The position numbers were made by a program, and so were the translations under genes. This document shows, piece after piece, positions 8,884 to 19,000 of a stretch of DNA of 64,000 nt; the first letter of the stretch is position 1; each line of letters begins with the position of its first letter. Under the pieces are notes generated by a model that was given only the letters and a program-made list of their open reading frames with translations, ran no database searches and was not told the DNA's origin. The DNA is from Jatrophihabitans sp. (GTDB lineage: Bacteria; Actinomycetota; Actinomycetes; Mycobacteriales; Jatrophihabitantaceae): NCBI GenBank assembly GCA_025963285.1, contig JAOPUX010000010.1, forward strand, positions 1 through 64,000, read 5' to 3'.

Positions 8884-11058
8884 CTAGGACGGTTTCGTGA
8901 AGACGTCGTGGACGGTGCTGTGCATGGCCTGCGTCGCCGCCTTGGCCAGCTCAGGTTCGAGCCGCAGCACCATCTCGATCGTCAGGTGGTTGTAGTCGCG
9001 ATAGGCCAAGGTCGAGCCGACCACCTGGTAGCAGCGGCCGCCGTGACAGAACACCTTGGTGAAGTCGACGGTCGACACCAAGCCCGCCGAGGTCGTGCTG
9101 CCGGTCTTCGAGCCGCTGGTGTTTGAGCCGCTGATCTTTTGGCTGCCGCCCTCGGCGTCGACCTGCGCGGCGGCGCCGAGGTCGTTCGGCGCTCCGGGCA
9201 TGGCCTGGCTCTCCGGCGCGGAGCACTGGTCGAGGTCGCTGGGGTGGGCGAGTACGCAGTCCGGGGCAGGCATCGCCTTCAGGTAGCCGGGGGTGTCGTG
9301 GATGACGAGCACCCGGATGCCGGCGTCCTGCAGGATCTTGAGGTTCTTGGCGTACTGATCCTGGAAGATCTGCCGGCCCGCCTCGCCGCTGACCATCTTC
9401 GTCGTCGGCTTGCCGGAGCTGTCGCGGGTGAAGAACGCCGAGATCCCGCTGTCGAGGCTTGCGATGATCACCAGGCTCGGCTTGTCGGCGACCAGCCGCT
9501 TCATCACGTCGGCCCGCCACCTGTCGCAGGCGGTGTACGGGCCGCCGTCGACCTGCTTGGTGATGTCGGCGAAGGGGCAGGAGTTGCGACCCCAGAACCG
9601 GAAACCCCATTGGTTGTCCTTGGCCATCTGCTCCACCGCGGGGAACCACATCGCCGAGTGTGAGTCGCCCACCTCGATGACGTCACCGTGCCCGGTGTTC
9701 GGGAGGTAGCGGCACTCCTTGGCCAGCGGGTCGTGGTAGGCCTCGAAGCAGCCGTTGGAGTAGGGCTGCGGCAGCTCTGCCGCGGCCTGCTTCGGCTGTG
9801 GGACGAGCACGTGCCCGTACTTGTCGGCGATCTCGGTGTGTGCCGCGGCGTAGCTCGAGGCCGACGACGACCACTGCGCCACGATGACACCGACCACGAT
9901 GAGTACCGCGCCCATCGCCAGCGAGCGGCCGCCGTGCCGGCGGGCTAGCCAGGTGCTGGAGCGCACCGGGTTCTCGAGCAGGTGATAGGTGAGCACGGCC
10001 AGCAGGAGCGTCCCGACGGCGCAGAGCCCCAGCTCGCGGATGCGCAGCGGCCGGTCGAGGTAGATCGGCAGCAGCACGAGCGGCGGGTAGTGCCAGAGGT
10101 ACCAGCTGTAGGAGTAGCGGCCGCCGAGCTGGGCGGGCGTGGTGCAGAGCAGCCAGGAGAGCGGGTCGCGGCGTCGCCAGACCGGCTCGCCGGCGGCGAT
10201 GATCAGCGCCGCGCCGAGCGCGGGCATCAGTGACTTGCGCCCCGGATAGAGGATCCCGGTGCTCGCCACCACGTAGAAGCCGATCACGAGGGCGACGCCG
10301 AGGTAGCGCGAGAGCACCAGGAGCCACTGCGGCAGCCTGGCGAGCCGGGTGATGAGCACGGCGAGGATCCCGCCCAGGATCAGCTGCCAGGCGCGCTCGG
10401 TGGTGCCGAAGTAGGCGTAGGAGTTCGATCCGCGCGTCTGGTGCAGCGCGAGCAGGAACGACGCCAGGCCGGCCACCACGCCGAGTACCAGCAGCGACCG
10501 CCTCGGCGTCGCCGGCCGGATGAACCGGGCGAGCAGCACGAGTCCGAGCAGCAGCAGCGGCCAGACGGCGTAGAACTGCTCCTCGACACCGAGCGACCAG
10601 TAGTGCACGAGTGGGCTCGGGTCGGGGTCCTGCAGGTACAGGGTGCCCTGGTAGGCGGCGCGCCAGTTCATCCCGAAGACGGAGGCGACGAGCCCGTCGC
10701 GTGCGATCCGGTGTGCCTCCAGCGCGTTGGTCATGGCGTAGCCGGCTGCGACGGTGACGACGATGACCAGGACCGAGGCAGGCAGCAGCCGGCGGGCTCG
10801 CCGCCCCCAGAACCGTAGGAGGTCGACGGTGCCGGTGCGGTCGATCTCGCGCAGCAGCAGCCCGGTGATGAAGTAGCCGCTCAGCACGAAGAAGACGTCG
10901 ACACCGGCGAAGCCGCCGGGCAGCCAGGAGGGGCGCAGGTGGTAGATGACCACGCCGAGGACCGCGATCGCCCGCAGCCCCTCGAGGTCGTGGCGTACGC
11001 CGGCTCCGTCCTTGCTCGCGAAGAGGCGCGGCACCTGACGGATAGGCGTGGAGAGCAT
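8884..11058 (-). CDS. Membrane acyltransferase with C-terminal SGNH domain (OafA/YrhL type)
   Basis: A 724-residue integral membrane protein. The N-terminal half is an acyltransferase-3 domain: HDLEGLRAIAVLGVVIYH with its conserved His, GGFAGVDVFFVLSGYFIT, and about ten hydrophobic segments. The C-terminal part is an extracytoplasmic SGNH hydrolase-like domain with GDSHS at residues 464-468. Such proteins O-acetylate or otherwise acylate extracellular polysaccharide, peptidoglycan or lipids; the acceptor is unknown here. A GGAGG sequence abuts the ATG with no spacer, which is odd. No other convincing start was found, and leaderless or non-canonical initiation is possible. It lies in the same direction as imuB but is separated from it by a likely terminator. 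Confidence 0.87.
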   Translation of the reverse strand: MLSTPIRQVPRLFASKDGAGVRHDLEGLRAIAVLGVVIYHLRPSWLPGGFAGVDVFFVLSGYFITGLLLREIDRTGTVDLLRFWGRRARRLLPASVLVIVVTVAAGYAMTNALEAHRIARDGLVASVFGMNWRAAYQGTLYLQDPDPSPLVHYWSLGVEEQFYAVWPLLLLGLVLLARFIRPATPRRSLLVLGVVAGLASFLLALHQTRGSNSYAYFGTTERAWQLILGGILAVLITRLARLPQWLLVLSRYLGVALVIGFYVVASTGILYPGRKSLMPALGAALIIAAGEPVWRRRDPLSWLLCTTPAQLGGRYSYSWYLWHYPPLVLLPIYLDRPLRIRELGLCAVGTLLLAVLTYHLLENPVRSSTWLARRHGGRSLAMGAVLIVVGVIVAQWSSSASSYAAAHTEIADKYGHVLVPQPKQAAAELPQPYSNGCFEAYHDPLAKECRYLPNTGHGDVIEVGDSHSAMWFPAVEQMAKDNQWGFRFWGRNSCPFADITKQVDGGPYTACDRWRADVMKRLVADKPSLVIIASLDSGISAFFTRDSSGKPTTKMVSGEAGRQIFQDQYAKNLKILQDAGIRVLVIHDTPGYLKAMPAPDCVLAHPSDLDQCSAPESQAMPGAPNDLGAAAQVDAEGGSQKISGSNTSGSKTGSTTSAGLVSTVDFTKVFCHGGRCYQVVGSTLAYRDYNHLTIEMVLRLEPELAKAATQAMHSTVHDVFTKPS

Positions 11059-11097
11059 CCTCCGAGGTTGCCTGACTGATCTACATCCGGATTAACA

Positions 11098-11113
11098 ACT
11101 GGTAGCCACCAGT
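11098..11113 (-). terminator. Hairpin after imuB
   Basis: ACTGGT-N4-ACCAGT, followed on the minus strand by TGTTAAT. This gives a hairpin and short T-rich tail 14 nt past the imuB stop codon, a plausible rho-independent terminator. Confidence 0.5.
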
Positions 11114-11126
11114 GGTTGATCGCGCG

Positions 11127-12701
11127 CTAGTCGTAGATCGCATCCACCTGCCAGCGGCCCTCGGGCATGTGCCCGCTGACCAGGTAGGCGCGCCCGCGCA
11201 CGTCGACGAGCTGGCAGCGCACCACCTGCCGTGCCGACTCCGCACTCCACCAGCGTTCGTCCACCGGCCACGGGCCAGCCCACGACGTGACCGCCACGGG
11301 GCGCTCGTCACCGAGGGCGAAGAGGGCCGGCGGGGCGGGCATGGCGCCGCGTTCGGTGACGGTCACCGGGTGGCCGGCGGTGTCGAGCACGCGGGCCGGG
11401 CGGGGCGGATCGAGCAGCACCGACGGCGCGGGTGCGGGCAGCTGGCCGGGCCAGGGCTGCTGCGGTGAATGCACGGCCACCGGCTCGTCACCCCAGGGCA
11501 CGAGCCGGGTGCGCTGCAGCGGGTCGCGGCCGCCGTCGAGCACCGGGGCCAGCACCGAACCGTGACCGAGCAGGGTCTGCACCCGGGCCAGGGCACGGTG
11601 CGCCCGCTCGTCCTCTGCGCCGGCACCGCCCCAGAGCGCACGTTGATGCGCACCGGTGGGCACCGTCTCGATGGGCACGAGCGTCAGCCGGCTGATGCCG
11701 CCGGTTGGGCGCTGCGGCCCGTTGAGCCAGCCCTCCAGCTGCCAGCGGACCCGGTCGAGCACGTCGGAGGGGCCGAGCACGCCGGCATGCCGCCAGCGCC
11801 GCACCGTCTCCTCACCGTTCTCGCTGAGGGCTTGCAGCTCGAGGCAGGCGCAGGCCAGCCCGTGCGAGCCGAGTCCGGCGACGAACTCCTCAGCGATGCC
11901 GCGGGCGCTGAAGGCCACCGTGTCGACGCGGTCGAGGGCCGGCTCGAAGTCGAGCTCGACGCTGAACTCGACCGGCGGGCGACGGGCCGCCACCGGGCGG
12001 TCGTCGCGGCCGCTGCTCTGCCGGTGTGCCCACGCCCCGGACGGGCCGAAGCGGGCCAGCACGTCACGCGGCGGCAGCGCGGCGAAGCTGCCCAGGGTGA
12101 GCAGCCCGAGGCGGCGGAGCAGATCGATCAGCGGCGACGTGCCGGCCGGATCGAGCGTCTCGATGGGCAGCCCCGCCAGGAACTCCGGCGAACCGCCCGG
12201 GTCGACGATGACGCCGCGCCGGGCTGCGTGCTCGGCGGCGAAGGCGCCGTCGGCGATGCCGATCAGCACGTCGGCACCGTGCAGGGCCGGGACGTCCATG
12301 ACGGCGCGGGAGAGGGTGTGCAGCACGGCCGTCTCCCCGCCGAAGTAGCGGGTCGGGCCCTTGACGTTGATCGCGGCCAGCCCCGGCCGGGTGATCTCCA
12401 CGCCGGGGGCGATGGACTCCAGTGCCGCCACCACCGGCTCGAAGGCCCGGGCCTCCAGCGCCTCGTTGCGGGGGAGGACGGCCAGCTGCGGGCAGCGGGC
12501 CTGAGCCTCGCGGCGGCGGAGCCCGCGCCGCACCCCGGCCATCCGCGCCGAGTGGGAGCAGGCCACGATGTGGTTGCCGGTGATGACGGCGGTGGGGGTC
12601 TCGGACGGCAGCCCCGCCTCCAGCCTGACTGTGGTGACCGGCCAGTCCGGGCACCACACGGCGATCATTCGCGGTGGCGCTGGGGGCGGGGCGTCGGGCA
12701 T
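11127..12701 (-). CDS. imuB: ImuB, catalytically inactive Y-family polymerase homologue (SOS mutagenesis)
   Basis: This 524-residue protein belongs to the ImuB branch of Y-family polymerases. In mycobacteria ImuB bridges the sliding clamp, ImuA' and the error-prone polymerase DnaE2. The catalytic DxD-FF motif of active enzymes is replaced near the N-terminus by MIAVWCPDWPV, while the palm and finger features (ACSHSARMAGVRRGLRRREAQ) remain. A clamp-binding motif QRALWG starts at residue 353, comparable to the mycobacterial QLPLWG. The frame extends 12 codons further upstream, but those codons contain a perfect LexA box and a -10 element, so the start MPDAPPP at 12701 is preferred and the mRNA is probably leaderless. 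imuA' lies 12.5 kb away in this window and dnaE2 is not present. Confidence 0.9.
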   Translation of the reverse strand: MPDAPPPAPPRMIAVWCPDWPVTTVRLEAGLPSETPTAVITGNHIVACSHSARMAGVRRGLRRREAQARCPQLAVLPRNEALEARAFEPVVAALESIAPGVEITRPGLAAINVKGPTRYFGGETAVLHTLSRAVMDVPALHGADVLIGIADGAFAAEHAARRGVIVDPGGSPEFLAGLPIETLDPAGTSPLIDLLRRLGLLTLGSFAALPPRDVLARFGPSGAWAHRQSSGRDDRPVAARRPPVEFSVELDFEPALDRVDTVAFSARGIAEEFVAGLGSHGLACACLELQALSENGEETVRRWRHAGVLGPSDVLDRVRWQLEGWLNGPQRPTGGISRLTLVPIETVPTGAHQRALWGGAGAEDERAHRALARVQTLLGHGSVLAPVLDGGRDPLQRTRLVPWGDEPVAVHSPQQPWPGQLPAPAPSVLLDPPRPARVLDTAGHPVTVTERGAMPAPPALFALGDERPVAVTSWAGPWPVDERWWSAESARQVVRCQLVDVRGRAYLVSGHMPEGRWQVDAIYD

Positions 12702-12727
12702 ACCTGCAGTATCGAACAGGCGTTCGA
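12702..12727 (-). promoter_or_regulatory. LexA (SOS) box overlapping the imuB -10 element
   Basis: TCGAACAGGCGTTCGA at 12712-12727 is a perfect actinobacterial LexA palindrome. On the minus strand its last two bases begin the -10 hexamer GATACT, which is followed by six bases and then the ATG. LexA bound here would block RNA polymerase directly. Confidence 0.92.
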
Positions 12728-12792
12728 GATAGGTCAATCGCGCCCGTCGGACCCCAGATGTAGCTAGTAGCTGCTGGGTTCATGCTGTGTGC

Positions 12793-13131
12793 ATGACGAT
12801 CACGTACCTCTTCGCCGGGCTGGCGATCCGCGACCGTGATGCCTCGGCTGCCTGGTACTCCCGGCTCTTCGACACTGAGCCGATGCTCCCGAACGACGAC
12901 GAGGCCATGTGGCAGCTCGTCGGCACCGGTTCGCTGTACGTGGTCGTCGATCATGAGCGGGCCGGCGCGGGCACGGTCACCCTCATCGTCGACGACCTCG
13001 ATGCCACCCTTGAGGAGCTACGTGCGAGGGGATTCGACCTCGTCGAGCCGATCGTGATCCCGGGAGCCGGGCGGAAGTCGCTGGTGAGCGATCCCGACGG
13101 CAACCAGGTCTGGTTCGTCGGGTTGAACTGA
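12793..13131 (+). CDS. VOC-family (glyoxalase/bleomycin-resistance fold) protein
   Basis: A small single-domain vicinal-oxygen-chelate protein (MTITYLFAGLAIRD...). It shows the beta-alpha-beta-beta-beta pattern with LFAGLAIRDRDASAAWYSRLF at the start and SDPDGNQVWFVGL at the end. It may bind a metal and a small substrate, but no specific enzyme can be named. A GTG six bases earlier (12787) is an alternative start; neither has a strong ribosome site. Its stop overlaps the start of the following hydrolase (TGATG), so the two are translationally coupled. Confidence 0.8.
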   Translation: MTITYLFAGLAIRDRDASAAWYSRLFDTEPMLPNDDEAMWQLVGTGSLYVVVDHERAGAGTVTLIVDDLDATLEELRARGFDLVEPIVIPGAGRKSLVSDPDGNQVWFVGLN

Positions 13132-13805
13132 TGGCGACCTTCGTGCTGATCCCCGGGGCGGGTGGTGCCGGGTGGTACTGGCATCGGGTGCAGGAGCAGC
13201 TCGGCGCGCGCGGGCACGAGGCGATCGCCGTCGACCTGCCCGCCGACGACGTGGCTGCCGGGCTCGCCGCTTACGCCTCGATCGTGACCGAGGCTGCCGT
13301 CGGCAGGGGTGAGGTGGTGCTGGTGGCGCAGTCGATGGGTGGCTTCACCGTGCCGCTCGTCTGGTCTGCGCTGCCCACGGCGGCCGTGGTCTTCGTCAAC
13401 GCGATGATCCCGCAGCCGGGGGAGCGGGCAGGCGAGTGGTGGGAGAACGTCGGCCAGCCGGAGGCGCGCGTCGCCGCGGCTCTTGCTGGTGGGTACAGCG
13501 TGGAGTTCGACCTCGACACCTACTTCTTGCATGATGTGCCGCCCGCGGTGGCTGCGGATGGTGAGCGGCATCAGCGTGACGAGTCCGAGGCGGCCTTCGC
13601 CGAGGTCTGCGACTTCTCGTGGCCAGAGGTGCCGGTGCACGCGGTCGCCGGCAGGGACGATCGCTTCTTCCCGCTGGCGTTGCAGCAGCGGGTAGCGCGG
13701 GACCGGTTGGGCATCGACATCGACGTGCTGCCGGGAGGCCACCTGATGGCGCTGAGCCAGCCGACCGCGCTGACCGACTACCTGTTGGCGGCCGTGGACC
13801 GCTAG
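13131..13805 (+). CDS. Alpha/beta-fold hydrolase
   Basis: A 224-residue alpha/beta hydrolase of the salicylate-esterase/hydroxynitrile-lyase-like size class. It has an oxyanion segment IPGAGGAGWYW near the N-terminus, nucleophile Ser in VAQSMGG (the usual first Gly is Ala), acid Asp in AGRDDRFFP, and base His in PGGHLMALSQP. It is cytoplasmic with no signal peptide. It overlaps the VOC gene by the TGATG junction, so the pair probably acts on one small molecule, possibly in detoxification. Substrate unknown. Confidence 0.82.
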   Translation: MATFVLIPGAGGAGWYWHRVQEQLGARGHEAIAVDLPADDVAAGLAAYASIVTEAAVGRGEVVLVAQSMGGFTVPLVWSALPTAAVVFVNAMIPQPGERAGEWWENVGQPEARVAAALAGGYSVEFDLDTYFLHDVPPAVAADGERHQRDESEAAFAEVCDFSWPEVPVHAVAGRDDRFFPLALQQRVARDRLGIDIDVLPGGHLMALSQPTALTDYLLAAVDR

Positions 13806-13847
13806 CGGCGGCCCGCCTGGAGGGGCAGGCAACAGCAATCATGCTGA

Positions 13848-13901
13848 CCTTGATACGCCAGCACCGCCGAGTTGGCGTGTCGCGGTGCTGGCGTATCAGG
13901 G
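13848..13901. terminator. Long bidirectional hairpin between convergent genes
   Basis: Arms of 20 nt (13848-13867 and 13882-13901) pair with a single mismatch or G-U pair around a 14-nt loop. The core is GATACGCCAGCACCGC and its complement. It sits between two convergent stop codons and lacks a T-tract. It probably ends both transcripts. Confidence 0.75.
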
Positions 13902-13913
13902 TTGGTCGAGGGA

Positions 13914-15866
13914 CTACCTGAGCGCCAGGTTCGGCCGGAGACTGCGCACCGATGGAGCTGCGGTGCGGACGTCTCCGGTGACGCCGCCGGCCAGGGTGAA
14001 CGCGCGCACCCGCCCGTCCTCCGAACCGATGTAGACGGTGCCGTTCACGACGGTCGGCGCGTCGAAGAAGAACGCCTCACCGGCGGTATAGGTCCAGAGG
14101 ATCGCCCCAGAGGTGGCGTTCAGGGCGTAGAGCTGGTCGGCGTAGTTGGCCGCGTAGACGACGCCGTTGGCCACCGTCACCGCAGCGCCGACGAGGCCGC
14201 TCGTCGTCGTGCTCCAGAGCGTCGCGCCCGTGGTGTCGTTGAGGGCGTAGACGTGACTGTCGCCCGCACCGGCATAGACCACGCCGTTGGCGACCGCCAC
14301 GGAGCCGTACACGTTCGCTCCCAGGTTGTCGCTCCACAGCAGGCTTCCGGTCAGCGCATTGAAGGCGTACACCGTCTGGTCGTCAGAGCCGAAATACACG
14401 ACGCCGTTCACGACGGCAGGTACGCCCTCGACACCACCGCCGGTCAGATAGCGCCAGTCCAGCGCACCCGTGGCTGCGTTCAGGGCGTAGAAGTAGTCGT
14501 CCTGCGAGCCGAGGTAGACGATCCCGTTGGAGACCATGGGCGAGGAGTAGATGGCAGCGCCGGCCGCATAAGTCCACACGAGGGCGCCGGTCGTCGCGTT
14601 GAACGCAGACACCGTGCCGTTCGCCGTGCCGATGAAGACGACCCCGTCGGAGACGACGGGCGAGGCATCGATCCCTGTCCCGAGGTTCTTGCTCCAGACC
14701 AGGGCACCGGTGCTCGCCTTGAGCGCGTACAGGGTGCCTCCGCCCGAACCGACGTACACCACGCCGCCGGCAACGGCCGGTGTGCTGTTGCCGCCCACAG
14801 CAGCGGGATACGTCCACTTCACCGCACCGGTGGTGGCGTCGAGGGCCGAGAGACCGCTGCTCACCGACAGGACGTAGGCGACGCCGGCCGCCACCGTCAC
14901 CGAACTCTCGACGGCTGAGCCCGGGGAGTAGGACCAGGCCTGGCCGAGACCGCCGACGTTAGCGGTGTTGAGGGTGTTCTCGTACGGGTTGCTCCGTCCA
15001 CCGCTCACCTTGAAGCCAAGGGTGCTCCAGTCGGAGCGGACGGTGAACGCCAACTGGGCGGCCAGCCCGCTGTGCCGGCCCTCTGCACTGATCCAGAGCG
15101 TGCCGGGCTGTGCCGAGGCGGGGACCACGAGGCCGGAGTACTTGAACGTTCCGGTGCTTGAGGTCGTCACGAGCGCCTGATCGGTCGTGGCCGTGTAGAG
15201 GTCGACCGCCTCGTTCGCGCCGAAGCCCGCGCCGGCGATGATCAACGATGTGCCGGGCGGCCCGGCCGTCGCGGAGATCGAGAGGCTGGCCGTCACGGTG
15301 AACGTGCCGGCGGTGACCGTGGAGCCGGCGGAGGTCACCTTGACGGGCCCGGTCGAGGCACTCGAGGGCACTGCTGCAGTGATCTTGGTGGAGGACACCA
15401 CGGTCCCGGTGACCGACGCGCCGTTGAACGACACTGTCGCCGGTGAGGTGAATCCCGTTCCGGTCACTGTGACGGTCGTCCCGATGCCGCCCGAGGTGGG
15501 CGAGATCGACGTGACGGTCGCGGTGTTCACCACCATTGCCGGGCCGGTGGCGGTGGCCGTCGTGGACTTGACCACGATCTGGCCCTTGGTGGCGTGGGCC
15601 GGCATAGTCGCGGCGATCCGGGAGGCAGACAGGATCCGGAAGTGCAGCTGCGTGTGTGCCAGCACCACGTGCTTGACCTTCTTGAAACCTGCCCCGGTGA
15701 TCTGCACCGTGCGCCCCACCGAGGTGTGCGCCGGAGTCACCGCCTTGATCGACAGCGACTTGGTCGCCGCACCAGCCGCTGGCGCGTCGGCCAGCGTTGT
15801 GGCAACGATCGCAACGGCAAGGACGACGCCCACCGTCCGAGTTCGCGTTCCCCCGAAAATGCTCAT
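13914..15866 (-). CDS. Secreted TIG/IPT-domain protein with PQQ-like beta-propeller
   Basis: A 650-residue exported protein. The start MSIFGGTRTRT follows GGAGGG by 9 nt; the frame extends 25 codons further but without signal-peptide character. After a Sec signal (cleavage near APAAGA, about residue 33) come two immunoglobulin-like TIG domains (VTPAHTSVGRTVQITGAGF, then ISPTSGGIGTTVTVTGTGF), a third beta-sandwich of similar type, and a propeller made of seven recognisable blades (xYALNATTGALVWxY) plus a partial eighth. The PQQ-ligand residues of quinoprotein dehydrogenases are not evident, so the propeller is probably a binding or scaffold module. It is divergent from hrpA across 135 nt. Confidence 0.75.
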   Translation of the reverse strand: MSIFGGTRTRTVGVVLAVAIVATTLADAPAAGAATKSLSIKAVTPAHTSVGRTVQITGAGFKKVKHVVLAHTQLHFRILSASRIAATMPAHATKGQIVVKSTTATATGPAMVVNTATVTSISPTSGGIGTTVTVTGTGFTSPATVSFNGASVTGTVVSSTKITAAVPSSASTGPVKVTSAGSTVTAGTFTVTASLSISATAGPPGTSLIIAGAGFGANEAVDLYTATTDQALVTTSSTGTFKYSGLVVPASAQPGTLWISAEGRHSGLAAQLAFTVRSDWSTLGFKVSGGRSNPYENTLNTANVGGLGQAWSYSPGSAVESSVTVAAGVAYVLSVSSGLSALDATTGAVKWTYPAAVGGNSTPAVAGGVVYVGSGGGTLYALKASTGALVWSKNLGTGIDASPVVSDGVVFIGTANGTVSAFNATTGALVWTYAAGAAIYSSPMVSNGIVYLGSQDDYFYALNAATGALDWRYLTGGGVEGVPAVVNGVVYFGSDDQTVYAFNALTGSLLWSDNLGANVYGSVAVANGVVYAGAGDSHVYALNDTTGATLWSTTTSGLVGAAVTVANGVVYAANYADQLYALNATSGAILWTYTAGEAFFFDAPTVVNGTVYIGSEDGRVRAFTLAGGVTGDVRTAAPSVRSLRPNLALR

Positions 15867-15988
15867 GTGTAGTTTCCCTCCACCTTGGTCAGTGATGGAG
15901 AGTCTCCCCACCTCTCCGCGCGGAGGCAATGGTTCGATCATGAATTGAACCGATTGCGCCCGCGAACAAACCTAGTGCGAGCCCCACC

Positions 15989-15994
15989 TATCGT
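15989..15994 (+). promoter_or_regulatory. Leaderless -10 element for hrpA
   Basis: TATCGT lies 7 nt before the GTG at 16002. This spacing puts transcription start at the start codon. The rest of the divergent intergenic region (15867-15988) holds a TCCGCGCGGA palindrome (15918-15927) and an imperfect dyad GGTTC...GAACC (15931-15951) of unknown meaning. Confidence 0.55.
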
Positions 15995-16001
15995 TGACGC
16001 A

Positions 16002-19000
16002 GTGTCCGCGACCATCGATGAGCTGCGCACGCGCCTGGGCGGGTTGACCCTGCGCGATGAGGCGCGACTGTCGCGTCGGCTGCAGCGTCGCGGGGTGAAC
16101 CTGACCCAGCTCGCCACCCAGATCGAGGCCGCCGAGCGCACCGTCGCCACCCGGGTCGCCGCGCTGCCGGCGATCACCTACCCCGATCTGCCGGTGAGCG
16201 GCCGTCGGGACGAGATCGCCGAGGCGATCCGTGATCACCAGGTCGTGATCGTCGCCGGTGAGACGGGGTCGGGCAAGACGAAGCAGCTGCCCAAGATCTG
16301 CCTCGAACTCGGCCGGGGTGTGCGGGCCACGATCGGCCATACCCAGCCGCGGCGGCTTGCCGCCCGCACCGTGGCCCAGCGAATCGCAGACGAGCTCAAA
16401 ACCCCGCTGGGCGACGTTATCGGGTTCAGCGTCCGGTTCACCGACCAGGTCAGCGACCGCACACTCGTCAGGCTGATGACCGACGGCATCCTGCTGGCAG
16501 AGATCCAGCGCGACCCGCTACTGCTGCACTACGACACCCTGATCATCGACGAGGCGCACGAGCGCAGCCTCAACATCGACTTCCTGCTCGGTTACCTGCA
16601 ACGCCTGCTGCCGCGCCGTCCCGACCTGAAGGTGATCATCACCAGCGCGACGATCGACCCGCAGCGCTTCGCCGCCCACTTCGCCGACGCGAACGGCACG
16701 CCGGCCCCGATCGTCGAGGTCAGCGGCCGCACCTTCCCCGTCGAGATCCGTTACCGGCCGCTCGACGAGGCCCCACCTCGTGCAGACGACGATGACCCCG
16801 ACGATCCGGACCACGACGTGACCCATCGCGTCGAGACCCGCGACCAGATCGAGGGGATCGTCGATGCGGTCCGCGAGCTGGAGCACGAGGGCCCGGGCGA
16901 CGTGCTCGTCTTCCTCTCCGGCGAGCGCGAGATCCGCGACACCGCAGACGCCCTGCGCGCCCTGAACCTGCGAAGCACCGAGGTCCTCCCGCTCTACGCC
17001 CGGCTCAGCACGGCGGACCAGCACCTCGTCTTCACCCCGCACACGGGCCGACGGATCGTGCTGGCCACCAACGTCGCGGAGACCTCCCTGACGGTGCCGG
17101 GCGTGCACTACGTCATCGATCCCGGCGTCGCGCGCATCAGCCGCTTCTCCCGCCGTACCACGGTGCAGCGGCTGCCGATCGAACCCGTCTCGCAAGCCAG
17201 CGCCGGGCAGCGGGCCGGACGCTGCGGGCGGACCGCCGACGGGATCTGCATCCGCCTCTACTCCGAGCAGGACTTCGAGGCCCGGCCGCGCTTCACCGAG
17301 CCGGAGATCCTGCGGACCAACCTCGCCAGCGTGATCCTGCAGATGGCCTCGGCCGGCCTGGGTGACATCGAGGAGTTCCCCTTCCTCGACCCGCCGGACC
17401 GCCGCAGCATCCGCGACGGGGCGACCCTGTTGCAGGAGCTCGGTGCCTTCGACGACGCCACCACGATCACACCGCTGGGCCGGCGGCTGGCCCGGCTGCC
17501 CGTCGACCCCCGTATCGGCCGGATGATCCTGCAGGCCGAGGTCGAGGGGTGCGTGCGGGAGGTGCTCGTGCTCGCCGCGGCGCTCTCGATCCCGGACCCG
17601 CGCGAGCGCCCCGCCGACCGCGAGGAGGCGGCCAAGCAGAAGCACGCCCGCTTCGCCGACGAGCACTCCGACTTCACCGGCTACCTCAACCTCTGGAACT
17701 ACCTGCGCGAGCAGCGCGGCGAGCTCTCCGGCAACCAGTTCAGACGGCTCTGCCGCGAGGAGTTCCTGCACTACCTGCGCATCCGCGAATGGCAGGACCT
17801 CGTCGGCCAGCTACGCAGCATCGCCCGGAGCCTGGACGTGGTGGAGTCCGACGAGCCCGCCGACCCGGCTCGCGTCCACGCCGCGCTGCTCGCCGGGCTG
17901 CTCTCGCACGTCGGCCTCCGCGAGGGTGAGGCCCGCGACTATCTCGGCGCGCGCGGTACCCGCTTCGTCCTCGCGCCGGGGTCGACGCTGTCGAAGCGTC
18001 CGCCGCGCTGGGTGGTGGTGGCCGAGCTCGTCGAGACGTCGCGCCTCTTCGGCCGGATCGCCGCGCGCATCGAACCCGAGGTGGTCGAGAAGCTGGCGGG
18101 GCACCTCGTGGCGCGCACCTACAGCGAGCCGCACTGGGACGCGCAGCGCGGCGCCGCCATGGCCTACGAGCGGGTGACGCTCTACGGGCTGCCGCTCATC
18201 GCCCGTCGTCGCGTGGGCTACGGCTCCGTCGACCCTGCCGGTGCCCGCGAGATGTTCCTGCGCAGCGCACTCGTCGAGGGGCAGTGGACGACGCGGCACC
18301 ACTTCTTCCGCGACAACCAGGCGCTGCGGGCCGAACTCGTCGCCTACGAGGAGCGGGCCAGGCGCCGCGACCTGCTCGTGGGGGACGAGGAGTTGCTGGC
18401 CTTCTTCGATGCGCGCGTGCCCTCGGACGTCGTCTCGGCCCGGCACTTCGACGCGTGGTGGAAGACGGCACGGCACAAGACGCCGGACCTGCTGACGCTC
18501 ACCCGCGACGATCTGCTGCACGCCGACGCCGGCTCCGCCGACGATCGCCCGACGGTGTGGCGGGCCGGTGACCTTGCGCTGCCCGTCAGCTATCGCTTCG
18601 AACCCGGGGCAGACGACGACGGGGTGACGGTGCACGTGCCCGTCGACGTGCTCGCGCGGCTCGGCGGTGCCGAGTTCGGCTGGCAGGTGCCAGCGCTGCG
18701 CGAGGAGCTGATCGTCGCCCTGCTGCGTGCCCTGCCGAAGGAGCTGCGGCGGTCGTTCGTCCCGATCCCGGACACCGCGCGGGCCGTGCTCGCCGCGCTC
18801 GACCCGGCCCAGGAGCCTCTGCTGGAGGGGCTGCAGCGCGAGCTGCACCGGCGCACCGGCGTGCTGGTGCCGCTCGACTCCTTCGACCTGTCGCGCGTGC
18901 CGCCGCACCTGCGGGTGACCTTCGCCGTGCAGGACGCCTCCGGTGCCGTGGTGGCTCGCGGCAAGGACCTGGCTGCCCTGCAGGAGTCGCTGGCCGCACC

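Noticed and set aside
13914..15866. PQQ-dependent dehydrogenase
   Set aside because: Propeller blades are present, but the quinone-binding and catalytic residues are not evident. TIG domains precede the propeller, so an enzyme call is not justified.
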